This document shows positions 35,101 to 45,733 of a stretch of DNA of 64,000 bases, in pieces. The notes beneath the pieces are model-generated. The model was not told where the DNA came from, searched no databases, and saw nothing but the letters and a program-made list of their open reading frames with translations. The DNA comes from Amoebophrya sp. A120 (lineage: Eukaryota; Sar; Dinophyceae; Syndiniales; Amoebophryaceae). The DNA lies in NCBI GenBank assembly GCA_905178155.1, contig CAJINV010000006.1:3249663-3313662 (forward strand), given 5' to 3'. How positions within the stretch are numbered: position 1 is the first letter of the stretch; each line of letters opens with the position of its first letter. The position numbers and the translations under genes are program-made.

Positions 35101-38100
35101 CGGCCCAGCAGTCAATCCTCCGGAGCCAGTTTGGAGATCTTGGGCGAAACCAAACCAGATAGCGTCGATGCTTTATCCAGCAAGAAGCCCCCACTTCTAC
35201 CCCCGCAGGTACAGCAGCAAGACGAAACGGTCGGGCAAGTCGACTCCGCCGGTAGGCTGATATCAAATACAAATATGTCTGGGTCTGGAAGAATGCAGGA
35301 GTTTGTCATGCAGATTAAGCATGACCCATGAGATCTGTGATGCATGCCCGAGCATCACAGGTTTTGAGCAGGTACCCCAATGCCTAATCCGCATGACAAA
35401 TCCCCTCTTTCAGTGACAAGAAGCGGGTCCTTTTGCTGGCGGTGCATGACAGATCTCGGCATGCTGTAGAATTCGCATCACAATTTCGAATCCTTCCAGA
35501 CCCAGACACATTTGCAATGCATAACTGAAGGGCGCGATCAAAAAGGCGCCGGATAAGGTTTTCAAAAATTTGAAATTCCTATGCACCGCAAAAGTATCGT
35601 ACTAGTAGGAATCGCATCACAAATGTCCTCAGCATGAGAAATGAAATTTGTCATGCGGACGCAACGTGACAGAAAATTTTGTAATGCACAAATGCGATTA
35701 CTCTTACTGCGCGATGCTCTTGCAATGCATAACTCCACGATTTTGGCAACGTGCTGATTATCGAGGCCTGCACCTTTGACAAAAAAGAACTGGCTATGAT
35801 TTCCTGGCGGACGTTAGGCGGAAGTGTGGAAGCCGGGTGTATCTGTAATCGGAAATATGTGAGCCTGGATCTGTTTTTCAAAAGAGAAGAGGAGGCGGAT
35901 TTTAGAAAAAGAAGCAGAGCTGGGGCAGAAGTACTCAAGAAGCGCGGAGATGGTCGGGGCACAGAAGGAGAAGAAGTAGAAGACGGCGCGAAAAAATTGC
36001 AGCTTCTACCCGGTCGTGGCCCGCCCAGCGGCCACGACGACAATTCCACCTCTCCAACTGAGCTGTTCCCCGGTTGCCACGAGGTCCCCATTCACCTTCC
36101 CTTCCGTACTGCCAAGCACGCGGGAGACGAAATTTGTCCCGCCGTGCTGCAGATGGCCGCGTCGCAGACGGCGATGTTGTACGCATTTGAGCTGCTGGTG
36201 AAGTATCAACTGTAAAAATGTCTGGGTCTGGAAGAATTCATGTTTGTCATGCTTGTCTGGCATGACTCTTAAATCTGTCATGGACGTTATCCAAGAGCTC
36301 CGTTTTTCTGTGAACCAGAAGCGCAGTTTGTCATGCAGAATAGGCAACACCTAGGAGCTCAGAAACTTGTCATGCTGAGCCAGCATTTGTAGCCTCATCA
36401 CGAGACGCCACCCAGCATCACAAGTTCCCAGACCCAGACACTTTTACTTTTGATATGAAGCGGTTGGAGCCAAATTTGCTTTTGAGCTACGACATCCCGG
36501 AGGGCCTGGGGCTGGTGATGTACCACGGGAGGAAGGAAAACATGCAGGTGAGACTGTCGAGAGTGCCCGCGGAGGAAAGAAGTTTCATCAATCCTTCTTT
36601 CGTTGCTGCTAGTGGTGGTGCTGTGGGACGACCAGGGACCGGAACAGGCGGTCCGAGGCCGGGGGGCGTGCAGCAGGTAGGCTTCAACCGAGGTGGTCAA
36701 TTTTCAGGACTAGGACAACATCAAACTGCACCGATGCAGCAGTTGAACCAGTTTGCACAGCAGCTGCCTTACGGCAGTTCCTTCCAACAACAGCGTCCCA
36801 CGATAAGCCGCGCTCCTTCCGGGGCTGCAGTGGTGGAAGTCGCAGCTGCAGGTTCTTCTTTCGCGTTTTCCCGCCAGACAGCTCATATCAAGCACGAAGG
36901 CCGTGATCGTGTAGAACAAACTTCCTTTCTCAACCAGGACAAAGAGGCCCTCAACGGAGATTTTAGCCAAGCGTCTGATGAGGACAACCAGAACCATTTC
37001 AAGATGATAAGCAATTGCAATACAAATTCTCGCACACGACGTATAAAATGCATCACAAATAATAGAAATAACTTCGCCACGTGACAACTTGGAGTGTTGT
37101 ATACACTTGTCATGCGAGCCAGGAGCGAAGGCAAGGTCTGTCATGCAGCAGCCGCATTTGTACGTCGTGTGTGGGAATGAATGAATTTACAATTCATAGA
37201 TGAAAGGACTGAACAACAACACGTCCTCGTCCGGAACGGAGAACGACAATGACATCTTCTATCACAGTGCACTACTCCCCCTCCCCCCCATTTGTATAGC
37301 ATGAACGGCACCACAAGCCTCAGCAACAGTGCCGGTTTCGCATGACAAATTTGCACTGGATTTTACTGCTATTTGGGCTAGTACCAGAACAACATGTCAT
37401 GCAAACAGGAGTGCCAAGAAGCAAGAAAGGGTGGCTAGTGTATTTTGCATGACAGATGAGGGGGAGGTGGAGTTGTGCAGTGTCACAACCGCAACAACGC
37501 AAACAAAAACGACTCCGACAACGACTCAGATGACGAGAAAACTTTCCACGCGAAATACCCCGCGGAAAAATTAACCGGCGGTGTGCAACTGAAGGGAAGA
37601 TTGACTTTCAGCCTGTGGCGGGTGCTGCGGAAGCAGGCCAAGCTGCCGAATACGGAACTGAACACCGCCTGTGAGCAGCTGGTTGGGGAAAAATTTCCCA
37701 CGTTCAGCAACGAAACGCTGAAAAAGTATTGCGAGCGCCCGGAGTTAGCGATTCACGCGATTCGGTACATGATATGGATTGCAAAAGTATCGTACTATGT
37801 ATGAATTGCATGATCACAAATCATGTTTGCAAGAAGAAAAGTGTGATTTTTTGTAATGCTGGTTTACCTAAAGTACGGGTTTTGCTTGCCCCCTGCCATA
37901 GCCATTACTACGAGTACGATATGATTTTTCCAGTGCATACGCGATCCGCAAGTGCAACGCTTCGTTTAACATTCTGCAATCCATGGACTTGATGCAGAAG
38001 TGCGCCGAAGTTTCCCGGTTGCTTGGCGTGGACTTTTTCTCGGTCTTGTCCCGGGGCTCTCAGTTCCGAGTTGAGTCGATTTTATCCCGGGCGGCGCACA

Positions 38101-41100
38101 GCGACAAATTTGTGCTGCTGACGCCAACGAAAAATGACGTGCGGAACCAGCGGGCGCACGAATGTACGCCTTTGGTGCTGTATCAAAATGAAAAATCCTC
38201 CTCCCCATTCTAAAACGGAGATTTGTGTAGCATGATTTGCTACCACAAATCATGTTGTCATGCTAGAAGGCAAACGATCGATGCGGACTGCAGTGCTGGC
38301 TGGCGTGGGAAGGCCTTGCATCTTTCGCATGCCCGGAGGCAATTCCAAGTGGTAAACAGCATGACAAAAATCCAGGCCACAGCTGCGTCTCTTGGCCTTC
38401 TAGCAATACAAGTCGACTTGTATACGCAAATCCAGCATCACAGACGTCCCTTTCAATATAATGGGGAGGGGGGTTTTTTCCTCGCAATATTCTGGAGCCG
38501 AAGTCCGATTTCTACTACGATCCGGTGCTGATTGTGGATTTTCAGTCCCTCTACCCCAGTATTATGATTGCGTATAACATGTGCTTTTCGACTATGGAAG
38601 TGTCAGAATCGAAACTGACAAAGTCGAACAATTTGTAAATGCATAAAATCGATACCAGTTGGACTTGGAGCTTCAGTTAGCAAGTGGCCCATGACAAATT
38701 TCGCAAGCACCCACATCCAGCCTGTCATGCTGTTTGGGCAAAGAAGACTGCTGCTGTCGTGCTACTCTGGCAGCGAATCGCCCCCCCTAAACAGGCTTGC
38801 AATCGGTCTCATTTGCGTGCTCCCCAACACAGGCCACACGTGCCCTACATGTTACGCATTACTTTTCGATTCTGACGCTTCCATATCGACCTGTATTGGC
38901 AGACTGGAAAACGCGGGAGACAGGATTATGGAGGATAACATTTTCCGCAGGACAAAGTTCGACAACGACATGCGGGGCGGGCCTAAGAGCGGAGCCGACT
39001 TTGAAAGCAAAAGCGGGGCAGAACAATTTCTTGGAGGTGACAAAGACCACAAATTTGACGAAGATGAAACAGATAAAAGCAAAACCAACTTCCCTAACTG
39101 GATCAATCGATTGGTAGAGCAGTGTCTACGCGAAGAGCTGGTAAGGAAGGCCAAGATGAAAGCTACTTCAATAGAGCAAAAAGAAAATCCCGAAGATGAC
39201 AAGTCCGATGACGACGACCCGACTCTGAAGGAAGAAGTCCAGTATCTTTTGCAAAAGTATCGTAATCGTAGTAGTCGCAGGTATGCATTACAAATCGAGT
39301 TGGTTAGGTAAACCCGCATTACAAATTTGATTTGTAATGCAGAGGCAATTTGTATTGCGATTTTTACTTTGTACGATACATTTCCAGTGCATATCCAGCG
39401 CTTTCTTACCAAACCGCGGAAGCTCGGTTGTCTGCAGGACTACAAACCGAATAAGAACGCAGATCTAGACTCCACGATCGCTCTACGCAATACAAATTTA
39501 TTGCCGTACACGTACAAATACAAAGAAAAAGCATACACAATTTTTCGGTCATGCAATTTGTCATGCTGAGTAAGCTTGCTGGAGGCGTGGGTGTCGAAAT
39601 AGAGCAGCTGTATTGTCAACATGCATTTCCTCCAGATGCATTTGTGCGTGTACGGAATAAACTTTCCTGTTGATCCAGTCTCCCGAACGGCGCCATTTTT
39701 ATCCAGCATTTCAAAGGCGTGGTCACGAAGATTATGCAAGAAAAAAACTGTGTAAGTGTAAATCTGTGACGCAGAAAATGCAAAACAGTTACACTTGTCG
39801 CGCTGGACACGCATCAGAGGCAATTTTCGTGCGTTTTTTCACGTACTAGCTGCGCATGACAGGTTTTCTGTGTCATGCAGAGCAAACTTGTGATGCTATT
39901 TTTCTCTTAAGACACTTACACTTACACAGTTTTTTTCCTGGATAAAGATGATTCACGAGATTCTGCAAACCCGAATCATGCTGAAAAAATCGCTGAAGCT
40001 CCACCGGTATCAAATGCAAAAATGTCTGGGTCTGGAAGATTCATCTGAGACTTGTCATGCACGGCGTGCGTGAGCTATGATGTCTGTGATGCATGCCCTA
40101 GCATCACAGGTCTTTTGAGGGGTTCTTGATGCCTATTCCGCATGACAAATGCCCTCTCCGCGTAGCAGAAATTAGAGCCCTTTTGCTGCTCATGCAACAC
40201 AAATTTTTTAGACATCCAAATGCAGCATCACAAGTTGCATCCTTCCAGACCCAGACACTTTTGCATTTGATAACCGGAAAGCGAAGAAGTCCGACCCGGA
40301 TTTGGAGCGGCTGTTGGAAGCCCGGATTTTCGGATTGAAAATGGTCGCAAACGTGACCTTATGAATTGCAAAAGCGAATCGTACTCGTATAAATGCATTA
40401 CAAATTCTCACAGCATGAGAAATAAAATTTGTAATGCGGAGTTACCTTGAGAAAAAAATTTGTGATGCACGACTGCAATTTTTACTACGAGTGCGATACG
40501 TTTGCAATGCATACACCTACGGCTACATCGGCGCGGCGTACTCTGGCCGAATGCCGTGCTGCGACTATCCTCTGCAAAAGTATCGCACTCGTAGTAATCT
40601 TCACAGTCATGCAAGACAAATTTCTTTTTCAAGCTAAATCAGCATGGCAAATTCCATTTGTCATACTGAGCAAATTTGTAATGCGATTTCTACTAGTACG
40701 ATGCTTTTGCATTTCATAGCGACGTTGCCGATGCGATTGTTTACACCGCACGAAGGACGCTGGAGGATACCATGCGGGTGATCGAAAGGGAGTTCAAAAA
40801 CTGCGAGGTGGTTTACGGTGATACCGATTCGGTTTTCGTCCGGGTGAAAAACTGCGACTCTTTGAATACGGCGTTTAACACGGGCGAAGCCATTGTGCGG
40901 AAAATCACTGAGCGGCACCCCTGGCCCATGGAGTTGGAGCTGGAAAAGGTGTACTGGCCGTGCTGCCTGGTGTCGAAGAAGCGGTACGTTGGTTACAGCT
41001 ACTCTTCCAGGGACCAGAAAGCCCCTTCGTTTGACGCCAAGGGGATTGAGACGGTGCGGAGGGACAGCTTATGACAGTGCACAAGAACTCCCCCTCCCCT

Positions 41101-44100
41101 TCATTTGTATTGCACGAACAGCAATACAGACACGCCCACATGTGGAGCCTGTGCATGACAAGTTCATGCGCCTAGTGTAGTACTGTTAGGGCTCCTTCCG
41201 GAATCTGTCATGCACACAGTACCAAGCAGCAGCGCTTGGATTTGGTATTTTGCGTGACAAATGAGGGGGAGAGGGAGTTCTTGTGCACTCTCATACAGCT
41301 GCCGCTGGACGCAGGAGAATATGAAGAAGGTTTTGGAAATCATGTTCTCCGGGGTCCAGGAGCATCTCTGGGGGAAGATGGAAGGGATTAGTTTGGATAA
41401 AGAAGGAGATGACCAGGAAATAAACAACAACAAAAAGCAGCAGGTTGAAAAGAATCATGATCATCCAGACTATCTCGCTGAAAGCTCGCATGACAAGTTT
41501 TACGACGAGCCAGTGTCGTGGAAACGGAAGAAGTTGAAGTTGCAGCAGCGCAACGTGAAACTAGCGAAGCAGTTTTTCCAGGAACAGGCACTGAGGATCA
41601 GGAACAACGAAGTTTCGAAGTCCGACTTGCTGTTCTACAAAGAAACCAGAAGACTCGAGGATTACGCGGTGCTGCCAGTTCATGCGTACATTGTAGAGAA
41701 ATCGAAACTGATCCCAAATAAACGTGTGCCCTACGGTATGCATTGCAAAAGTATAAATCGTTGTACCTACTAAACTTAGCGGAAATGGCATGACAACTTT
41801 CCTCAGCATGGAGAAATGCAATTTGTAATGCGGTTTTACGACCTTGACGAGACGTACATTTATAGTGCATCACTGCGATCAGGATTACTGCGGGTACGAA
41901 GATGCTTTTGCAATGGATATACGGGATCTCCGAGGGGCACGGGCGGTTACTGGATAAAGCCCGGGTATGGAAGCTTCAGGACTGAAATCGTCAAAGTTGA
42001 AATAGTTTGTAATGCATAAAATGGGTGAAAGTTGTAACCCAGTTTCCAAGTGCCGCATGACAAATTTGGGTAGGGCCGAAATCCAGTCTGTAATGCTGTT
42101 TGGGTAAGGAAGACGCCGGCTGTCATGCTACTTTAGCAGCGCAGTTTCTACCCCTCCACAGGCTTACAATCTGCCTCACTTGCCTACTCTGCAAGACAGG
42201 CACATTGTGGGCTGCGCTTTATGCATGACAAATCATCTCAACTTTGTCGATTTCACTCCTGATACATCCATACCGGGCGCCGAAAAACTTCGTCTACCCG
42301 GACGCGGAATATTATCTGCTGAAACATTTGATCCCCGCACTGCAACGGCTTTTCACCAACATATGACAGTACACAACTCCCCCTCGTCATTTGTAGGGCA
42401 TAAACAGCATTACAAACACCAGTAGAGGTGGACCCTGTGCATGACAAGTTCATGAGCCGAGTGTAGTACTGTTTTGATTCCCAGCGGAATTTGTCATGCA
42501 CGCGGTGCCACAGGGTAGCAAGTGAGTTTGGGTTTTTGCATGACGAATGAGGGGGAGTAGTTGTGCACTGTCATACAATATTGGGGAGGACGTGAAGTCC
42601 TGGCTCCCGATCAAGCACCGGAACCTGCTAGCGCCCGCGAAAATCCTCGGCGGGTTGCAGCTGAAGCCGGGGCCGTTGGTGAAGTTATCACAGGAAACAA
42701 GGAGTGTATACAGTTGCACATGTGTTGGAATTTCTGCATCACAAAGTTGTTCGACATGGCCAAGAAATAAACCTGTGATGCGCAGACTACAATGGAAAAC
42801 ACGCACGAAATAAGGCTGGCAAGCATTTTCTGCATGACAGAGGTTGTCTGTCTTGCGTGTCTTCCATTACAGTGTGTAACTGTAACACTTTTTTCTCACG
42901 ATACAAGTTCTTGAAAAAGCAGTGCACCGTTTGCAAGGCGGTGATTTTGCCTGAGGCGAGTGCTAGTGCAGCTGGCGGGAAGATGCGGGAGAAGCAGATG
43001 AATCCTGCAGGAAATAAGACGAACAGCAAGATGACCACTTCCGGCCTGGTTCTCGGGGAAGGTTTATCGGCTGTGCAACTGTGCCCCAAGTGTTTGGAGC
43101 ATCCGGAGAAGCTGTTGCGCATGATAGGATCTGGGGTTTCATCAACATCTGCTGGCACGACAAGAAGTGCGATCAGCAACGCAAATTCGGTGCAGGCGTA
43201 TGAACTGCAAAAGTATCGTACTCGTATAAATGCATCACAAATTTTCTCCGCATGAGAAATAAAATTTGCCACGCTGATTTACCTTGAGAAAAATGTTTGT
43301 AATGCAAGAAGTGCATTTATACGAGTGCGATACTTTTGCACAGGATAAGACGCTTTATTCAACAATAAGAACTACAGCAACGACGAACAATATCGTTGGG
43401 CAAAAACTGCTATCCTGTGCAAAAGTATCGTACTCGTACTAGTAATTGCATTCATGCATAATTACAAGTCGTCTCCCTAGTCAGAAATCCGCATTACAAA
43501 TTCAGATTTTATTTCTCGTCATGCTGAGGAAATTTGTAATGCATTGTTATACGAGTGCGATACTTTTGCATTGCATAGCTGCAAATGCGGCAGGAATTGA
43601 AGGATATCGAGGACACAACATGCGCCGACTGCGTCCAAGCCCCGCACCCGATGGTATGCATTGCAAAAGTATCGTACTAGTATAAAAAATGCATTACAAA
43701 TTTCCTCAGCAAGAGAAATATATTTTGTAATGCGGATCTACCTTGAGAAAAAGATTTGCTTTTGCAATGCATGATTGCAATTGCTACGAGTGCGATACTT
43801 TTGCAGTGTATAGATGGCACAGCTCTGCGAAAGTTTTGACTGCGCGGTGTTGGTATGGATTGCAAAAGTGTCTGGGTCTGGAAGGTTGGAACCTGTGATG
43901 CGCATTTCAGAACACACAAAAATCTCGCATGCATAGGTAGCAAAAGCTGCCCACTTTCTGTCACCAAAATGGGGGATTTGTCATGCGGGTTCGGCATTGC
44001 GCAAGCTTCTCGAAACCTGTGATGCTAGAGCTTCCATGCCAAACCTTCCGTGTCATGCACAAACAGCATGACTCTTCCAGACCCAGACATTTTTACATTT

Positions 44101-44147
44101 GATAGTTGGGAAAAAAAGCGCTGCTGTGCGAGCTGAGTGGATTGTAG
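29187..44147 (+). CDS. REV3: DNA polymerase zeta catalytic subunit (REV3)
   Basis: Family B polymerase of translesion synthesis, nuclear. Removing 27 introners gives 9006 nt, 3001 residues, phase closing at TAG 44145-44147; human REV3L is of similar size. Start: first ATG after an in-frame TAA at 29160. N-terminal domain: V-V-R-I-F-G-P, C-V-Y-I-R-D-F-H-P-F-V-Y, F-E-A-H-I-P-Y-N-L-H-F. A long acidic, Ser/Gln-rich middle (30983-35260) is poorly conserved, as in other REV3. The exonuclease-like region (about 35740-36540) has I-I-E-A-C-T where proofreading enzymes have D-I-E, so proofreading is probably absent, as known for REV3. Polymerase motifs: V-D-F-Q-S-L-Y-P-S-I-M (38534-38566), N-V-T-Y-G-Y-I-G-A-A-Y-S-G-R-M-P-C (about 40348-40562), Y-G-D-T-D-S with the catalytic aspartates (40814-40831), K-K-R-Y-V-G-Y, D-A-K-G-I-E-T-V-R-R-D-S. 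C-terminal CysA C-T-V-C/C-P-K-C (42923-43093) and CysB C-A-D-C/C-E-S-F-D-C (43621-43843), the latter the expected iron-sulfur site. Confidence 0.95.
29836..30071 (+). mobile_element. Introner, family I
   Basis: Flanks TTTCC/CTTCC differ at one base. Junction R-D-F-H-P. Confidence 0.86.
30815..30977 (+). mobile_element. Introner, family H
   Basis: Target duplication AGCAA. Junction S-G-A-S-N. Confidence 0.92.
32739..33025 (-). mobile_element. Introner, family A, inverted
   Basis: Reverse complement of the 1271 copy. Flanks TACGT/TACCT differ at one base. Junction R-Y-V-V-G (R-Y-L-V-G if the right copy is kept). Only 67 bp before a family A copy in the other orientation. Confidence 0.88.
33093..33371 (+). 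mobile_element. Introner, family A
   Basis: Target duplication CAACA. Junction E-I-N-T-S. Confidence 0.93.
35261..35523 (+). mobile_element. Introner, family B
   Basis: Flanks GCTGA/ACTGA differ at one base. Junction G-R-L-K-G. Confidence 0.87.
35580..35731 (+). mobile_element. Introner, family H
   Basis: Flanks ATTCC/ACTCC differ at one base. Junction K-F-H-D-F. Confidence 0.86.
36204..36455 (+). mobile_element. Introner, family B
   Basis: Target duplication TGAAG. Junction L-V-K-R-L. Confidence 0.92.
37008..37198 (+). mobile_element. Introner, family G
   Basis: Starts TAAGCAATTGCAATACAAAT, ends AATTTACAATTCATA. Target duplication GATGA. Junction F-K-M-K-G. Confidence 0.88.
37260..37487 (+). 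mobile_element. Introner, family I, flanks diverged
   Basis: Flanks TCTTC/ACCGC match at only two of five; right end drifted to GTGTCACA. Element plus 5 bp keeps frame: D-I-F-N-N. Confidence 0.75.
37773..37939 (+). mobile_element. Introner, family H, flanks diverged
   Basis: Flanks CATGA/CGCGA match at three of five. Junction Y-M-I-R-K. Confidence 0.82.
38181..38489 (+). mobile_element. Introner, family D
   Basis: Flanks TGCTG/TTCTG differ at one base; right end CGCAATA. Junction L-V-L-E-P, just upstream of polymerase motif A. Confidence 0.86.
38593..38885 (+). mobile_element. Introner, family F
   Basis: Target duplication TCGAC. Junction F-S-T-C-I, just after polymerase motif A. Confidence 0.92.
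39243..39393 (+). mobile_element. Introner, family H
   Basis: Target duplication TCCAG. Junction E-V-Q-R-F. Confidence 0.91.
39484..39675 (+). mobile_element. Introner, family G, flanks diverged
   Basis: Inverted repeats GCCGTACACGTACAAATAC / GCATTTGTGCGTGTACGG. Flanks CGCTC/CAGTC match at three of five. Junction I-A-L-P-N, restoring the L-P-N-G-A-I-F-I polymerase segment. Confidence 0.8.
39733..39944 (+). mobile_element. Introner, family J
   Basis: Target duplication AAGAT. Junction V-T-K-M-I. Confidence 0.92.
40008..40272 (+). mobile_element. Introner, family B
   Basis: Target duplication ACCGG. Junction L-H-R-K-A. Confidence 0.93.
40360..40513 (+). mobile_element. Introner, family H
   Basis: Flanks GACCT/CACCT differ at one base. 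Junction N-V-T-Y-G, within the conserved fingers motif. Confidence 0.88.
40566..40718 (+). mobile_element. Introner, family H
   Basis: Target duplication GCGAC. Junction C-C-D-V-A. Separated by only 52 bp from the previous element. Confidence 0.92.
41070..41295 (+). mobile_element. Introner, family I
   Basis: Target duplication CAGCT. Junction R-D-S-C-R. Confidence 0.93.
41737..41919 (+). mobile_element. Introner, family H
   Basis: Target duplication TACGG. Junction P-Y-G-I-S. Confidence 0.91.
41966..42272 (+). mobile_element. Introner, family F
   Basis: Target duplication CCGGG. Junction K-A-R-A-P. Exon to its left is 41 bp. Confidence 0.92.
42362..42575 (+). mobile_element. Introner, family I
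   Basis: Flanks CAACA/CAATA differ at one base. Junction F-T-N-I-G. Confidence 0.88.
42686..42903 (+). mobile_element. Introner, family E
   Basis: Flanks GAAGT/CAAGT differ at one base; left end TATCACAGGAAACAAGGAG. Junction L-V-K-F-L, just before CysA. Confidence 0.85.
43199..43347 (+). mobile_element. Introner, family H
   Basis: Flanks AGGCG/AGACG differ at one base. Junction V-Q-A-L-Y. Confidence 0.87.
43411..43577 (+). mobile_element. Introner, family H
   Basis: Flanks ACTGC/GCTGC differ at one base. Junction Q-K-L-Q-M. Confidence 0.87.
43655..43812 (+). mobile_element. Introner, family H
   Basis: Target duplication GATGG. Junction H-P-M-A-Q, between the two Cys pairs of CysB. Confidence 0.92.
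43854..44104 (+). mobile_element. Introner, family B
   Basis: Target duplication GTTGG. Junction A-V-L-G-K, 43 bp before the REV3 stop. Confidence 0.92.
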
Positions 44148-45001
44148 GTGATGCTGATGTGAGACGAGCAGGATCCCTTTGTTTGTTTATGTACTAGGTG
44201 CGCACGACCACGACCTCTATCGCAAGAACTGAACCGAGCCGCCTAAGGAGTGCGAGAAGAAAGTATCGTCGCTCCAGCGCCAGGGAAAGGCGCGTGTTGA
44301 GTGTTCTCCAAACATAGGACGAACCTAGTACCACTCTGCGAGGCCGCTCCGTGGAAGACTCTTCACGAAAGTTATTTCTGGTTTGCTCACAGCGGCAGCT
44401 GAACAAGTTCAAGTTCTATACTTCGAGCCACCGATCTAGTTCTAGTTGTAGATCGCCGTACTAGTACAACACAGATCGCGTTGATGATCATGATCCTAGA
44501 AGGAACCTATGTATAACTCATTTTGAAGTTGTTCAATGGTTCGATTTTTTTGTTGTTGCAACGGATCGAAAAACAAAAATAGAAGCAAAAACGCTAGGAA
44601 ACCTGAACTCGTGGTCAGCAGCACTACCGCTACCGGTGCCGAATCCTATTTTTCCTTTGCTTTATTCATTACATCAGGCAATCTACTACGTAGATTTTCT
44701 CAAGCATATATACACCTGATTTTTGCAACAACCGCGACACAAAAACCACGACTGCGACGTACCTACTCGCTATCTTTTTCACGACGTTTAGATATGGGAT
44801 AAGGGGGTGACGAACTGAAGAGCACACGACGACCGGAACGTAAGTACTTACAGCATAGGAGGACCTCGCTCCAGCTTTAGTGTTGTGGTCTCACTCACTT
44901 GACTCATTTTTTCAACATTCTTTGCCGATTTTCCACTCCGTCCTTTCTAGATCTTCTTTTCATTCGAAAGAAGTTTTATTTTTAATACTACCTCGCCACC
45001 C
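44148..45001. other. Intergenic, nothing recognised
   Basis: About 850 bp between REV3 and the next ATG. A pyrimidine-rich stretch ending CTTTCTAG at about 44951 precedes the next gene and could be a leader-acceptor site. Confidence 0.55.
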
Positions 45002-45733
45002 ATGCCCTGTTTCTACCACGCCACCTCTTGGCGCAACGCCGAGAGCATCGACAGTAACGGCTTCGTCATTGGATGGGGCGGGCTCGCCGGCCCGGGAGTG
45101 TACGTTTGCGAGACGGAAGACCAGGCCTGTCGCCGTTGCCGGGGACCAGCCGATATGAATTTTGCAAGAGTACTATCGTATGTAGGGGTAATTGCATCAC
45201 AAATTATTTGTTATTGTTCAGCATAAGAGAGCGAATTGGAATTTGTAATGCGGATTCGGCGTCAATAAGAGACTTGTGATGCATGAATGCAAGTACTACG
45301 AGTGCGAAACTTTTGCAATGCATAACCGATGTGGTTTTCCAGGTGCGGACGTGGTATTGGCCTGACGCGGCGCCGGTTCCGGGAAACTACATTATTTACA
45401 TATCAACTGCAAAAGTGTCTGGGTCTGGAAGATTCTAAACTTGTAATGCTGTCGCTGGATTCATCTAAAAACATTTGTATTGCATGACCAGCAAGAGGAC
45501 TCCAGTTTGTGCTACACGGACAGGGCATTTCTCATGCGGTAGAGGCATCACAAAGTCCTCTAGCAATATGTGATGCTAGGGCATGCATCACAGACATCAT
45601 GGGTCATTCAAAATATGCATGACAAACCTGGCAATCTTCCAGACCCAGACACTTTTGCAGTTGATATTACAACCCGAGCCACGAAATTCAGTCCTATCGG
45701 TGGTATTGGGACTGCCAGCATGGGTATTCGTAG
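45002..45733 (+). CDS. Mini PARP-like (ADP-ribosyltransferase-fold) protein
   Basis: Two introners removed give 94 residues (285 nt with TAG at 45731-45733). The N-terminal part, F-Y-H-A-T-S-W-R-N-A-E-S-I-D followed by N-G-F and G-P-G-V-Y-V, matches the NAD-binding strand-helix start of PARP-type catalytic domains: histidine of the H-x-T-S motif, the G-F turn and the G-x-G-V-Y strand. The later part (W-Y-W-P-D, N-Y-I-I-Y, Y-R-W-Y-W-D) is aromatic-rich. The protein is far shorter than a usual PARP catalytic domain (about 200 residues) and I see no clear catalytic glutamate, so activity is uncertain. Start is the first ATG after a pyrimidine-rich leader. Family assignment is by motif reading only. 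Confidence 0.7.
45154..45324 (+). mobile_element. Introner, family H
   Basis: Flanks GCCGA/ACCGA differ at one base. Junction P-A-D-V-V. Confidence 0.87.
45401..45666 (+). mobile_element. Introner, family B
   Basis: Target duplication TTACA. Junction I-I-Y-N-P. Confidence 0.92.
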
